A DNA stretch of 64,000 bases from Pantoea agglomerans NBRC 102470 (GCF_001598475.1 NZ_BCZA01000002.1:434001-498000); one strand, 5' to 3'; numbered from the stretch's first letter, positions 36,466 through 51,329 are shown. The notes: a model not told the origin generated them from the letters alone. Translations and numbers: made by a program.

Positions 36466-37743
36466 ATGAATTACGTGGAGAGTTATTACGCAGCGACCGC
36501 CAATCCACATGCGCCCTGGCCGACATTACAGGAGAGTATTCAGTGTGACGTCTGCATTATTGGCGGCGGTTTCACCGGTCTTTCGGCGGCACTGCATCTG
36601 ACCGAGGTGGGCTATGACGTGGTCGTGCTGGAAGCAGCACGGGTCGGCTTTGGTGCCAGCGGGCGTAACGGCGGTCAGGTGGTGAACTCCTACAGCCGCG
36701 ACGTGGATGTGATTGAGCAGCGCTACGGTAAAGAGAGCGCCCGTATGCTGGGCAGCATGATGTTTGAAGGCGCTGAAATCATCCGCGATCGCATTAAGCG
36801 GTACGCGATCGACTGCGATTACCGGCCTGGCGGCGTTTTTGCGGCCCTGAATGCGCGTCAGCTGGCGCATCTGCGAAAACAGAAAGCGTTATGGCAGCAG
36901 TATGGGAATCATGATCTGGAACTACTGGATGAGCGAGCCATCCGCCGTGAAGTCGCCACCGAACGCTACGTTGGCGGGCTGCTGGATCGGCGCGGCGGCC
37001 ATCTGCATCCGCTGAACCTGGCGCTGGGGGAAGCGGAGGCGATCCGTCGACATGGCGGACGCATCTATGAACAGTCCGCGGCGACCAGTGTGGTTTATGG
37101 CACACCAAACCGGGTAAAAACCGCCCAGGGCGAGGTCAGCGCGACCTTTGTGATCTTCGCCGGGAATGCCTATCTGGCCCCGCAGCTGGAACCGCGACTG
37201 AGCAGGAAAAGCATGCCGTGCGGATCGCAGATTGTGGCAACCGAACCGCTGTCAACCGACCAGGCGTTGTCGCTGATGCCGAATAACTACTGTGTGGAAG
37301 ATTGTAACTATCTGCTGGATTACTTCCGTCTGACGGCGGACAACCGGCTGCTCTATGGCGGCGGCGTGGTTTATGGCGCACGGGAACCGGCCGATATTGA
37401 AGCGTTGATCCGGCCCAGGCTGCGCCGCACTTTCCCGCAGTTGCAGAACGTGAAACTGGACTTCAGCTGGAGCGGCAATTTCCTGCTGACGCTGTCGCGC
37501 ATGCCGCAGTTTGGCCGACTGGAGAAGAATGTCTATTTTATGCAGGGTGACAGCGGTCATGGCGTAACCAGTACACATCTTTCCGGCAAGCTGATCAGCG
37601 AAGTGTTACGCGGCGACGCCGAGCGTTTTGATGCCTTCGCCCGCCTGCCTCATCTCCCGTTTCCCGGTGGGCGACGATTTAAGGTGCCGCTGACGGCGAT
37701 GGGCGCGGTGTGGTATGCGTTGAGGGATCGGTTAGGGGTATGA
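36466..37743 (+). CDS. puuB: Gamma-glutamylputrescine oxidoreductase PuuB
   Basis: 425 residues (E. coli 426) from the ATG at 36466 with AGGAG six bases upstream; the larger open frame upstream is a shadow of puuR. FAD-dependent DAO-family enzyme: dinucleotide motif CIIGGGFTGLSAALHL (about 29-44), GFGASGRNGGQVVNSYSR, and C-terminal QGDSGHGVTSTHLSGKLISE. It oxidises gamma-glutamylputrescine to gamma-glutamyl-gamma-aminobutyraldehyde, releasing H2O2 and ammonia. The aldehyde dehydrogenase gene puuC, which precedes puuB in E. coli, is absent between puuR and puuB. Confidence 0.95.
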   Translation: MNYVESYYAATANPHAPWPTLQESIQCDVCIIGGGFTGLSAALHLTEVGYDVVVLEAARVGFGASGRNGGQVVNSYSRDVDVIEQRYGKESARMLGSMMFEGAEIIRDRIKRYAIDCDYRPGGVFAALNARQLAHLRKQKALWQQYGNHDLELLDERAIRREVATERYVGGLLDRRGGHLHPLNLALGEAEAIRRHGGRIYEQSAATSVVYGTPNRVKTAQGEVSATFVIFAGNAYLAPQLEPRLSRKSMPCGSQIVATEPLSTDQALSLMPNNYCVEDCNYLLDYFRLTADNRLLYGGGVVYGAREPADIEALIRPRLRRTFPQLQNVKLDFSWSGNFLLTLSRMPQFGRLEKNVYFMQGDSGHGVTSTHLSGKLISEVLRGDAERFDAFARLPHLPFPGGRRFKVPLTAMGAVWYALRDRLGV

Positions 37744-37750
37744 GGCTGAG

Positions 37751-37772
37751 GGCCAGACCTGGCTGTCTGGCC
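37751..37772 (+). terminator. Hairpin after puuB
   Basis: A perfect 8-bp stem (ggccagac / gtctggcc) with a 6-nt loop, 7 bases behind the puuB stop. No U-tract follows directly. Confidence 0.5.
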
Positions 37773-37911
37773 TGATGAAAACAGGTCTTTCAGCGAGGCA
37801 CATTCTGCCCAGTAGTTTAAACTGCTTTAGTATGTTGTAACTATGAAAAGAGCAGAACCCTTATATATCAGAGCGGGAGCAATCAGCCCCCGCAACAGCG
37901 CCAGCCGCGTA

Positions 37912-38739
37912 TCACTCCAGTGGCATTTTAATCGGGTCGTCATAGCGGTACTCAAAACCGAGTTCGCTACAGATGCGGGAACCGTCAATCAGCTTGCCGC
38001 TATTCTTTTCCGCCTCGGGTGCGAACTGCGGCGGCTGCAGCCCAAGCTGGTGCGTGACCGCAGGATAGAAGGTGTCACGCGAGGGATGTTTCGAGGCACA
38101 CAGATTGTAGACCCGGCCCCCTTTGGGCGACTGCAGTAGCAGCGTGATCGCCTCCACCACATCATCCAGATGCACCAGATTCACGCCCTGCGAGCCATTG
38201 GCCACATCCTGCTTGCCGGCGAGGAAGCGTCCCGGATGGCGCTTTGGTCCTACCAGACCGGCCAGCCGCACAATATCCACGCTGGTGCCTGGCAGATCGT
38301 GCAGCCAGTTCTCCAGTTTAACCAGCGTCTTTCCGGCCACCGTTTCTGCGTCCAGCGGGCTGTTTTCCCGCTTAGCGCCGGCGCTGCTGCCATAGACTGA
38401 GGTGGAACTGGTAAAGATAATGCGCGGTACCTTATAAACCAGCGCGGTATCGACCACATTCTGCACCGCCTGCAGATAGGCTTCGCCCCCTTCCGCAGTG
38501 CGGCTGGCGGGCAGTGTAACGATCAGCGCATCGACGTTGAATAGCGGCTCAATATCGGCGGCATCACAGAGCAGTTCCGGCGTCAGTTCCAGCTGGAACG
38601 CCTCAATGCCGCAGCGGCGTGCCGCGTCTATACCGTCTGGCGTGGTTTTGCTGCCGGTGACCTGCCAGCCTCGCGCCGTTAACGCCGTGGCCAGCGGCAT
38701 ACCCAACCAGCCCAGTCCCACAATCGCGACCTTCTTCAT
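37912..38739 (-). CDS. yeeZ: YeeZ, NAD(P)-binding SDR-type protein
   Basis: 275 residues (E. coli YeeZ 274). Rossmann motif GLGWLGMPLA (8-17), typical TSSTSVYGSSAG segment near 110, and SPLDAETVAGK where extended SDRs usually have YxxxK; a clear catalytic Tyr-Lys pair is not evident, so the reaction is uncertain. Cytoplasmic, function unknown in the family. It lies next to the his operon and divergent from it, as in E. coli, which confirms the return to conserved gene order after the putrescine block. Confidence 0.92.
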   Translation of the reverse strand: MKKVAIVGLGWLGMPLATALTARGWQVTGSKTTPDGIDAARRCGIEAFQLELTPELLCDAADIEPLFNVDALIVTLPASRTAEGGEAYLQAVQNVVDTALVYKVPRIIFTSSTSVYGSSAGAKRENSPLDAETVAGKTLVKLENWLHDLPGTSVDIVRLAGLVGPKRHPGRFLAGKQDVANGSQGVNLVHLDDVVEAITLLLQSPKGGRVYNLCASKHPSRDTFYPAVTHQLGLQPPQFAPEAEKNSGKLIDGSRICSELGFEYRYDDPIKMPLE

Positions 38740-38849
38740 TTTGACTCCTGACGTGAAACATCAACCCTGACTTCACCGTAGTTTGCCCCCGGATTGCAAA
38801 CCAGAACAACCTGTTTCAGCGCTTTCCGAACCGCCCGTTTAAAAAAGTG

Positions 38850-38878
38850 TTGCCAAGCGCAGCCATCTTCGCTAGGTT
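38850..38878 (+). promoter_or_regulatory. Histidine operon promoter
   Basis: -35 TTGCCA (38850-38855) and -10 TAGGTT (38873-38878), 17 bp apart. TAGGTT is the same -10 sequence as in the E. coli his promoter. It lies 41 bp before the hisL start codon. Confidence 0.8.
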
Positions 38879-38918
38879 AAACCCCACAAATGAATACTCA
38901 TTCATCGACGAGATTATT

Positions 38919-38966
38919 ATGACACGCGTTCAGTTCAACCATCATCACCACCATCATCCTGACTAG
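38919..38966 (+). CDS. hisL: His operon leader peptide HisL
   Basis: A 15-codon ORF: MTRVQFNHHHHHHPD, with six consecutive His codons (E. coli has seven). Ribosome stalling at these codons when His-tRNA is scarce prevents formation of the downstream terminator and lets transcription enter hisG. Confidence 0.97.
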   Translation: MTRVQFNHHHHHHPD

Positions 38967-38984
38967 TCTTTCAGGCGATTGGTG

Positions 38985-39009
38985 CTGGAAGACTTTCAAG
39001 ATCTTCCAG
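38985..39009 (+). promoter_or_regulatory. His attenuator upstream hairpin
   Basis: Stem ctggaaga / tcttccag. The 3' arm of this hairpin can alternatively pair with the ggaaga of the terminator arm, giving the mutually exclusive structures of a his-type attenuator. Confidence 0.75.
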
Positions 39010-39026
39010 TGGTGTGAACGCAAGAG

Positions 39027-39060
39027 AACCCCCGGAAGATCGTCTTCCGGGGGTTTTTTT
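39027..39060 (+). terminator. His operon attenuator terminator
   Basis: A 13-bp stem (aacccccggaaga / tcttccgggggtt) with a 3-nt loop followed by T7, 61 bp after the hisL stop and 51 bp before hisG. Confidence 0.95.
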
Positions 39061-39110
39061 ATGGGCTGACGTAACCACACATTCAGGACCGAATTAAGAG
39101 GACAGGAACC

Positions 39111-40010
39111 ATGTTAGATAACACCCGTTTACGCATAGCTATGCAGAAATCTGGCCGTTTAAGTGATGATTCACGCGAACTGCTGGCGCGCTGCGGCGTT
39201 AAAATCAACCTTCAGCAACAGCGCCTGATTGCGTTTGCGGAGAACATGCCGATCGACATCCTGCGCGTGCGCGATGACGATATTCCTGGCCTGGTGATGG
39301 ATGGTGTGGTCGATTTAGGCATCATCGGCGAGAACGTGCTGGAAGAGGAGCTGCTGTCGCGCCGCGCCCAGGGTGAAGATCCGCGCTACTTTACGCTGCG
39401 CCGCCTCGACTTCGGCGGTTGCCGTCTGTCACTGGCGATGGCGACAGATGCCGAGTACACCGGCCCGAAATGCCTGGATAAATCCCGTATCGCCACCTCC
39501 TATCCGCACCTGTTAAAACAATACCTCGACAAAAAAGGCGTCAGCTTTAAGACCTGTTTACTGAACGGTTCCGTAGAAGTGGCGACCCGCGCCGGTCTGG
39601 CTGACGCCATCTGCGATCTGGTCTCTACCGGTGCTACGCTGGAAGCCAATGGCCTGCGCGAAGTTGAAGTGATCTATCGTTCAAAAGCGGTGCTGATCCA
39701 GCGTGACGGCGAGATGCCTGCCGCGAAGCAGGAGCTGATCGACAAAATGATGACCCGTATTCAGGGCGTGATTAAAGCGCGTGAATCGAAGTACATCATG
39801 CTGCACGCGCCGAGTGAGCGTCTGGAAGAAGTGATCAGCCTGCTGCCTGGCGCAGAGCGCCCGACCGTGCTGCCGCTGGCAGGCGATGTCAGCCGCGTGG
39901 CGATGCACATGGTCAGCAGCGAAACCCTGTTCTGGGAAACCATGGAAAAACTGAAAGCGCTGGGTGCCAGTTCGATTCTGGTACTGCCTATTGAGAAGAT
40001 GATGGAGTAA
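39111..40010 (+). CDS. hisG: ATP phosphoribosyltransferase HisG
   Basis: 299 residues, the long (self-sufficient) form with a C-terminal ACT-like regulatory domain (about 225-299, [20 protein letters not shown]). The catalytic part includes [33 protein letters not shown] and the PRPP-binding [18 protein letters not shown]. It catalyses the first step, ATP plus PRPP to phosphoribosyl-ATP, and is feedback-inhibited by histidine in this family. First structural gene of the his operon; hisD follows after 3 bp. Confidence 0.98.
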   Translation: MLDNTRLRIAMQKSGRLSDDSRELLARCGVKINLQQQRLIAFAENMPIDILRVRDDDIPGLVMDGVVDLGIIGENVLEEELLSRRAQGEDPRYFTLRRLDFGGCRLSLAMATDAEYTGPKCLDKSRIATSYPHLLKQYLDKKGVSFKTCLLNGSVEVATRAGLADAICDLVSTGATLEANGLREVEVIYRSKAVLIQRDGEMPAAKQELIDKMMTRIQGVIKARESKYIMLHAPSERLEEVISLLPGAERPTVLPLAGDVSRVAMHMVSSETLFWETMEKLKALGASSILVLPIEKMME

Positions 40011-40013
40011 ACC

Positions 40014-45542
<5,529 letters not shown>

Positions 45543-45549
<7 letters not shown>

Positions 45550-46154
45550 CTGAACAACAACAGGCCCTTCTCGACTGGGATAAAACACAGGGCATGATGC
45601 CGGTCATTGTCCAGCACTTCGTCTCAGGCGAAGTACTGATGCATGGCTACATGAACCCGGCCGCGCTGGAGAAAACGCTGGCAGAAAGCAAGGTCACCTT
45701 TTTCTCCCGCACCAAAAATCGCTTGTGGACCAAAGGCGAAACCTCCGGCAACTTTTTGCAGGTGGTGAGCATCACGCCTGACTGCGACAATGACACCCTG
45801 TTAGTGCTGGCGGATCCTATTGGCCCGACCTGCCATCTGGGCACCACCAGCTGCTTCTCACCGGCGGTTCCTGAGTGGACGTTCCTCTATCAGCTTGAGC
45901 AGTTGCTGGCCTCGCGTAAAACCGCCGATCCTGAAAGCTCCTACACCGCACGACTCTACGCCAGCGGCACCAAACGCATCGCGCAGAAAGTGGGTGAAGA
46001 AGGCGTTGAAACCGCACTGGCCGCCACGGTCAACGATCGGGATGAACTCACCAACGAAGCTTCTGACCTGGTCTATCACCTGATGGTGCTGTTGCAGGAT
46101 CAGGATCTCGACTTCCGCGCCGTGATCAACAACCTGCGCGACCGCCATAAGTAA
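45543..46154 (+). CDS. hisI: Bifunctional phosphoribosyl-AMP cyclohydrolase/phosphoribosyl-ATP pyrophosphohydrolase HisI
   Basis: 203 residues, GTG start at 45543. The N-terminal cyclohydrolase (about 1-115) has [20 protein letters not shown] and the zinc Cys and Asp cluster [11 protein letters not shown] plus CHLGTTSCF. The C-terminal pyrophosphohydrolase (about 118-203) has the MazG-like [14 protein letters not shown] and [20 protein letters not shown]. It catalyses the second and third steps of histidine synthesis. It is the last gene of the his operon and overlaps hisF by 7 nt. Confidence 0.98.
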
Positions 46155-46167
46155 CTGTGCAATATGC

Positions 46168-46213
46168 TGCTCAGAATTTTGTTTTTATGCGAATTCTGAG
46201 CAGAATTCTGCTC
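46168..46213 (+). terminator. Overlapping hairpin and palindrome after the his operon
   Basis: An 11-bp stem (tgctcagaatt / aattctgagca, 46168-46202) with a loop containing GTTTTTA, and a 16-bp perfect palindrome GAGCAGAATTCTGCTC (46198-46213) that shares its left side. There is no U-tract; probable 3'-end structure of the his mRNA. Confidence 0.5.
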
Positions 46214-46268
46214 ATTCCTCACGTCCATCCGGCACAATGACGGCAACTCAAACCTCAGGGAGAGAACC

Positions 46269-46745
46269 GTGACCACCCATGAGAAATTAATCGCCCTGCT
46301 CGACCAGCACCAGGCACGCTATCGCCTGATGGAGCATGAGGCGACCGGTAAATGTGAAGCGGTCGCGGCGATACGCGGCACCGAAATCGGCCAGGGTGCT
46401 AAAGCGCTGGTCTGTCATGTGAAAGGCAACGGCGTTAAACAGCATGTGCTGGCGGTTTTACCTGCCGATCATCAGGCCGATCTGGGCAGAGTCGCGGCAG
46501 CAGTCGGAGGAAGACGCGCCTCACTCGCCAGTCCGGCGGAAACCGATCTGCTGACCGGCTGCGTATTCGGGGCGATACCACCGTTCAGCTTTCATCCCGA
46601 CCTCAGACTGGTTGTTGACCCCGCGCTGTTTGAACGTTATCCGGAGATAGCCTTTAACGCTGGTCTGCTGGAACGCTCAGTGATCCTGAATACCGAAGAT
46701 TATCGCGCGTTATGCGCGGCTGACGTGGTGAAGATTACGCAGTAA
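46269..46745 (+). CDS. yeaK: YeaK-like aminoacyl-tRNA deacylase (YbaK/ProX family)
   Basis: 158 residues; GTG start at 46269 with GGGAG upstream. It resembles E. coli YeaK along its length: MEHEATGKCEAVAAIRGTEI (about 21-40), GQGAKALVCHVKGNG with the conserved Lys of the family (about 43-57), RRASLASPAE, and TGCVFGAIPPFSFHPDL (about 100-116). YbaK/ProX-fold proteins hydrolyse mischarged aminoacyl-tRNAs in trans. The tRNA specificity cannot be stated from sequence. It stands alone between hisI and a binding-protein gene; in E. coli yeaK is at another place. Confidence 0.88.
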   Translation: MTTHEKLIALLDQHQARYRLMEHEATGKCEAVAAIRGTEIGQGAKALVCHVKGNGVKQHVLAVLPADHQADLGRVAAAVGGRRASLASPAETDLLTGCVFGAIPPFSFHPDLRLVVDPALFERYPEIAFNAGLLERSVILNTEDYRALCAADVVKITQ

Positions 46746-46811
46746 TTGCCATCCCGGCAGCCCGGCGATACTCTGCATAATCACTCATCACGACAGAATA
46801 AGAGCAAAATC

Positions 46812-47603
46812 ATGAACATTTTCACTCAACGCCTGCGTCAGACGCTGGCTGTGGCGGTTATGGCAGGCTGCGCTTTTTGCGCGCAGGCGAAGATCGAACA
46901 GGTGCGTTTCGCGGTCGATCCGACCTATCCGCCATTCGAATCGAAAACGCCACAGGGCAAGCTGGTCGGCTTTGATATTGATCTGGGCAATGCGCTCTGT
47001 ACTCAGATGCAGGCAAAATGTGTCTGGGTCGAAAGCCAGTTTGACGGCATGATCCCGGCCCTTAAAGCGCGTAAATTTGATGCCATTCTGTCCGACATGG
47101 GCATTACCGAAGAGCGCCTGAAGCAGATTGATTTCACCGCGCCGCTCTATGACACCCACACCCAGCTGATTGCCCGTAAAGGTGCTGGCATATTGCCCAC
47201 CGTTGAATCCCTGAAAGGAAAAACGGTCGGTGTAGAACAGGGAACGGTTCAGGAGCGCTATGCGCTGGCGAAATGGCAGCCTCACGGTGTGACCGTGGTG
47301 CCTTATGGCGATCAGGCACAGGTTGAAAGCGATCTGGTTTCAGGCCGACTGGATGCGGTATTCACCGATGCGGCACAGGCTGCCATCGGCTTCCTGAAGC
47401 ATCCGCAGGGCAAAGATTTTGAACTGGCCGGCCCGATTATTCAGGATCCGATCATCGGCCCCGGCACGGCGATTGGCCTGCGTAAAGGCGATACCGAGCT
47501 GAAAACCGCACTGGATAACGCCTTCGTCGAAATCAAAAAGAATGGCACCTTTGACCAGATTCAGAAGCGCTACTTCGCCACGGATATCTCTATCCAGCCT
47601 TAA
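46812..47603 (+). CDS. Periplasmic basic amino acid-binding protein (ArgT/HisJ-like)
   Basis: 263 residues from the ATG at 46812; the longer frame lacks a start signal. A Sec signal peptide ending CAFCAQA is at about 1-26. SBP_bac_3 domain: VRFAVDPTYPPFESKTPQGK, then LVGFDIDLGNALC, FDAILSDMGITEERLKQIDF, KTVGVEQGTVQE and VFTDAAQAAIGFL. The likely ligand-contacting residues of the lysine/arginine/ornithine-binding family (Asp of FAVDPTYPPFE, Asp of FDIDL, Arg of ITEERLKQ) are seen. No permease or ATPase genes are adjacent, so it would work with a transporter encoded elsewhere. Confidence 0.9.
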   Translation: MNIFTQRLRQTLAVAVMAGCAFCAQAKIEQVRFAVDPTYPPFESKTPQGKLVGFDIDLGNALCTQMQAKCVWVESQFDGMIPALKARKFDAILSDMGITEERLKQIDFTAPLYDTHTQLIARKGAGILPTVESLKGKTVGVEQGTVQERYALAKWQPHGVTVVPYGDQAQVESDLVSGRLDAVFTDAAQAAIGFLKHPQGKDFELAGPIIQDPIIGPGTAIGLRKGDTELKTALDNAFVEIKKNGTFDQIQKRYFATDISIQP

Positions 47604-47709
47604 CCTCGCGGTCGCCCTTTTTCATCCTCAACGCGATCCGGCACTATACTTTAACTTTTTCAGGACGGCGCGCTGTCGTCCTTTGCCGATTAAAGGACAT
47701 TAACACGGT

Positions 47710-49008
47710 ATGCATCAACAACATCATCCACTGTTAAGCGCCTCTTTAGGCACCCAGCGTGAAATCATCAGTTTCCATTTTGCGGAAGACAACGAGCGTC
47801 AGGTCTATATCCAGGCTGCGCTGCATGGCGACGAACTGCCCGGTATGGCAGTGGCGTGGTTTTTAAAGCAGCGACTGCAGGCGCTGGAGTCCGCCGGTCA
47901 ACTTAAAGCCGCTTTTACCCTGGTGCCGGTTGCTAATCCGCTGGCGCTGGGACAGCACTGGCATGGCACCCATCTGGGCCGATTCCATACGCTCTCTGGC
48001 CAGGACTTCAACCGCCGTTTCCCGTCACTGGGCGCAACCCTGGCGGCCGGGCTGGCTGAGAGTCTGACCCAAAGTGAAACGCAAAATAAGAGCCTGATCC
48101 GCGAGGCGATTGATCGTCACTATCGTGATACCGTGCCAAAAACCGAGCTGGATGCGCAACGCCACACGCTGATGCGGATGGCCAGTCAGGCCGATCTGAT
48201 GATTGATCTGCACTGTGACTGGGAAGCCGTGCCTCACCTCTACACCACGCCGCACGCCTGGCCGGACATTGAGCCGCTGGCGCGCTGGTTAGGCAGCGAG
48301 GTGCAGCTGCTGGCGCAGATCTCTGGCGGAGAACCGTTTGATGAAGCCTGTTGCGAACCCTGGCTGACGCTGGCGGAACGGTTTGGCAAAGATTATCCGA
48401 TGCCACGGGGATTGCTGCCGGTGACGCTGGAGTTGCGTGGCGTGCGTGATGTGTCGCCTGAACAAGCAGAGAAAGACGCGGAGGCGATTATTTCAGCGCT
48501 ACAGGAAGGCGGTTATATCGGCTACAGCGAGCCTGCGATTTCCGTGGAAGTAGCGGCACCCGTGATCGGTGGCGACGAACTTGTCCCGGCGAGCGCGGGC
48601 GGAGACGATATCGTGGCTATCAATGACGGCCCGATTGGTTTAAACGTGCCAGATATCGCTGAAGCACCTGGAGAAGCTGGCGTCATCAAAGAGCGTCACA
48701 GCGAAGGATCGGCGGCAGCCTCCCCTGCCCTGAAAAATCCACCTACGCCATTAGCGGGCTGCGAATATATTCATTCGCCGGTATCCGGACTGATCCTGCA
48801 TCGTAAACCGCTGGGCGCAAAGATTCGGCCGGGAGAAGTGGTGGCGGAGATTGTTGACCCGATAACCGACCAGATCACCCCGCTGGTGACGGAACATGGC
48901 GGTATTCTCTATGCAAGACACTGGGCTAAGTTTGCGACGGCAGGCATGCTGGTGGTGAGGCTGGCAGGTGAGCGAGAGATTCGGAGCGGGGATTTACTGG
49001 TAGGATAA
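47710..49008 (+). CDS. Succinylglutamate desuccinylase/aspartoacylase family zinc hydrolase
   Basis: 432 residues. M14-type zinc carboxypeptidase fold: the first zinc ligands are His and Glu in QAALHGDELPGMAVA (about residues 39-42), the third is His in MIDLHCDWEAVPH (about 160). The N-terminal catalytic domain ends at about 275. A Pro/Ala/Gly-rich stretch at about 277-345 has low similarity to the family and probably is a flexible linker. It joins a lipoyl-like barrel domain, starting at YIHSPVSGLILHRKPLGAKI. The substrate is not AstE-specific by context, because no ast genes are near. Ends directly in a terminator. Confidence 0.85.
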   Translation: MHQQHHPLLSASLGTQREIISFHFAEDNERQVYIQAALHGDELPGMAVAWFLKQRLQALESAGQLKAAFTLVPVANPLALGQHWHGTHLGRFHTLSGQDFNRRFPSLGATLAAGLAESLTQSETQNKSLIREAIDRHYRDTVPKTELDAQRHTLMRMASQADLMIDLHCDWEAVPHLYTTPHAWPDIEPLARWLGSEVQLLAQISGGEPFDEACCEPWLTLAERFGKDYPMPRGLLPVTLELRGVRDVSPEQAEKDAEAIISALQEGGYIGYSEPAISVEVAAPVIGGDELVPASAGGDDIVAINDGPIGLNVPDIAEAPGEAGVIKERHSEGSAAASPALKNPPTPLAGCEYIHSPVSGLILHRKPLGAKIRPGEVVAEIVDPITDQITPLVTEHGGILYARHWAKFATAGMLVVRLAGEREIRSGDLLVG

Positions 49009-49011
49009 AAA

Positions 49012-49035
49012 AAGGGCTTCCCGAGGGAAGCCCTT
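49012..49035. terminator. Bidirectional terminator at the end of the O-polysaccharide locus
   Basis: A stem aagggcttcc / ggaagccctt with a short loop, lying between two convergent genes. A run of A (49007-49013) provides the U-tract for the leftward polysaccharide genes. Confidence 0.8.
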
Positions 49036-49040
49036 ATGGA

Positions 49041-51329
49041 TTAATTAGATAAATGTACAGATTCTAATGAGATACCAAGCTTTCGAGTATCTGGTGCCAC
49101 ATTAAGCTCAGATGGTGATTTGGCGTTTGATACTTTAATATCAACTAATTGTGAAGTTAGATCATGATCAATTGGAATTTCGACTGTATGCACTTCATTA
49201 TCCTTTATAATTTTTGTTATTTTGACACGCCTGCCTTTTACGATACTTTCAAATTCAACAGTGATAGGGTCATTACCTTTTACGTAAAAGACACTATACC
49301 TAAAGACAAATAAATCATTACTTTCATTTGGTACGCTAAGTTTAATTTTAGCATTATATTTTGACCATACGTGCCCAGCCTCTAAATAATACCATCCCTT
49401 TTCAAGCACATCATTAAGCGCAAAATTGTCAGACTCCACATTTAATGGGTAATCATTTGATTTTTTTCTTATATATTCATTAAATAGCACTGAATTAATA
49501 CTTATTACAGCATACAATTTTCTATCCAACACATTCAAATATGGCAAAGCTTTAATAGCGCTGACATTGCCTTTCAAATTCTCTTTTATTTCATAAGGGC
49601 AAATTAGTTTCAACTCATATTTCAAAGAAAAATATGTCTCATCACTAAGCGGCATTAACGTATCGGAAGGGCATACCCAATAGTGTGCAGACCAAAGCAT
49701 ATTAAAGTAGGGAATAACAACATAGTCTACGTTTTTATTAAGTAACAACTGGATTAAATAATTTATTTTATTTTGATTAATCTCACCTTGAAGATTTACC
49801 ATAACAGAAGGCCAATGAGGCAGGGCCGCCTCTAAGTTTTTATCACCACCAATATTAAAGCTCCTGAACCCAGAAAATGGCGCCAAATAGTTAGCAAAGA
49901 AATCATTCCCCCAAGGAATAAATGCCACACTAGAATCTTTAGGAATATCATTTTTCAATTCACTTACAAGCTTTTTGTTAATATCTAATACTGAGTTATA
50001 GTTTGCCCTGCCATTTTTCCATGTGCCCGGTATATTAGGAAGAAAGAGAATTAATAATAGCACTACCGAACCATATTGGATAATATTTCTTTTCTCTTTC
50101 ATGAACGAAATAGTCAGGCACCAAAATACAAATATAGCTAATGCCATCCATCTATATGATGCTCTCATTACATTAAACCCAGGTAAGTTTTCAGATAAAA
50201 CTGAATTTCCTGTGGGGAATAAAGCATATTTTTCTGGCATTAGCATAGTGTTAGCAAGTGAGTTAACATAACTATCTGTTTTAGTTGAAAAGAATTTGAA
50301 TGATGGACCTAATGCCATATATAAGGAGAAAACCCCAATAACAAATAAACAGCTAATAAATAAAGATTTATTTCTAAATTTCCACCATCCAAAAAAACCA
50401 AACAAAATAAAAGGAATGGAGAAAGTTGTATCCCAAACAGATGAATCACCAAAATACTCAGTAAATAAACGCTGTTTTGACCATCCTATATAATCAAAAA
50501 ACCAGAACACCCCTCTCGATGGTATAATTAAAAAAGATAGGTCAACACCCCACCCCCTAAAAAAATCTAATGGTTCTGCGTGATATGAGGACTTACCTAT
50601 AAAATGAGAATATAAAAAATATGCCAAACTGAAAACAATAAGAAAAACCGTCATCTTTCCGTAAATAAAACTCATCTTTCCTTTTGCTTTAAAGTATGCA
50701 AAAAGAAGCATAAATGAAGATGCTACTGCAAACATGACAAAGGTATAACCATCCATAAATATAGATACTAATGCAGCTACTAAAAACAATGCAGCGGCAA
50801 AAAAATAATCCCGACGATTATTATTTTCTTGAAAAATAAAAACAAATGCACACCAACAGTAGAAAGGCAGTAACGCTATACCCAGCATAAGCATAGAATA
50901 TGCAGCATGCTTAGTGACAATAGGTGTAATCAACCAAAGGAGTGAGTAAAAGGGGGCAATATTTATATTTTTTGATAGTAAAACTGAAAATTTATAAGCT
51001 CCACAGAAAGCTAAAGCTAACCAAAGTGAAAATATTAAGCTATATGCAGCTTCAGGCATTATCCCTAGCTTAATTAGCCAACCCATAGGCAAAACCGCAG
51101 ACAGACCAAAGGCTATTGCAGCAGGTTGAGGTATACCGAAATCTAGTGCATATACATTTAATAAGCCTCCATTGCTGATAGACTTAGCATATCCCATAGC
51201 CCATAATGCCTGCCCCAAAGTTGGCAAGCTAATATAGGGTATTGTATTATTTATTAGGATGGCCACAAAAAAACAAAAAAATATAAAAAAATACTTATTT
51301 ATTGATGGGTTAAAATATTTAACAAGCAT
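49041..51329 (-). CDS. Large membrane protein, GT-C-like (putative polysaccharide glycosyltransferase)
   Basis: 762 residues. The first about 430 residues have about 11-12 hydrophobic helices, for example FFIFFCFFVAILINNTI and LLILFLPNIPG. An extracytoplasmic-type loop follows the first helix. The last about 330 residues are soluble and include a beta-rich end. No catalytic motif is recognised with certainty, but size and layout resemble GT-C enzymes that use polyprenyl-phosphate sugars, and YfhO-like proteins. It overlaps the flippase-like gene by 11 nt and is AT-rich. Likely last actor of a three-gene glycosylation cassette; function inferred from context. Confidence 0.65.
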   Translation of the reverse strand: MLVKYFNPSINKYFFIFFCFFVAILINNTIPYISLPTLGQALWAMGYAKSISNGGLLNVYALDFGIPQPAAIAFGLSAVLPMGWLIKLGIMPEAAYSLIFSLWLALAFCGAYKFSVLLSKNINIAPFYSLLWLITPIVTKHAAYSMLMLGIALLPFYCWCAFVFIFQENNNRRDYFFAAALFLVAALVSIFMDGYTFVMFAVASSFMLLFAYFKAKGKMSFIYGKMTVFLIVFSLAYFLYSHFIGKSSYHAEPLDFFRGWGVDLSFLIIPSRGVFWFFDYIGWSKQRLFTEYFGDSSVWDTTFSIPFILFGFFGWWKFRNKSLFISCLFVIGVFSLYMALGPSFKFFSTKTDSYVNSLANTMLMPEKYALFPTGNSVLSENLPGFNVMRASYRWMALAIFVFWCLTISFMKEKRNIIQYGSVVLLLILFLPNIPGTWKNGRANYNSVLDINKKLVSELKNDIPKDSSVAFIPWGNDFFANYLAPFSGFRSFNIGGDKNLEAALPHWPSVMVNLQGEINQNKINYLIQLLLNKNVDYVVIPYFNMLWSAHYWVCPSDTLMPLSDETYFSLKYELKLICPYEIKENLKGNVSAIKALPYLNVLDRKLYAVISINSVLFNEYIRKKSNDYPLNVESDNFALNDVLEKGWYYLEAGHVWSKYNAKIKLSVPNESNDLFVFRYSVFYVKGNDPITVEFESIVKGRRVKITKIIKDNEVHTVEIPIDHDLTSQLVDIKVSNAKSPSELNVAPDTRKLGISLESVHLSN

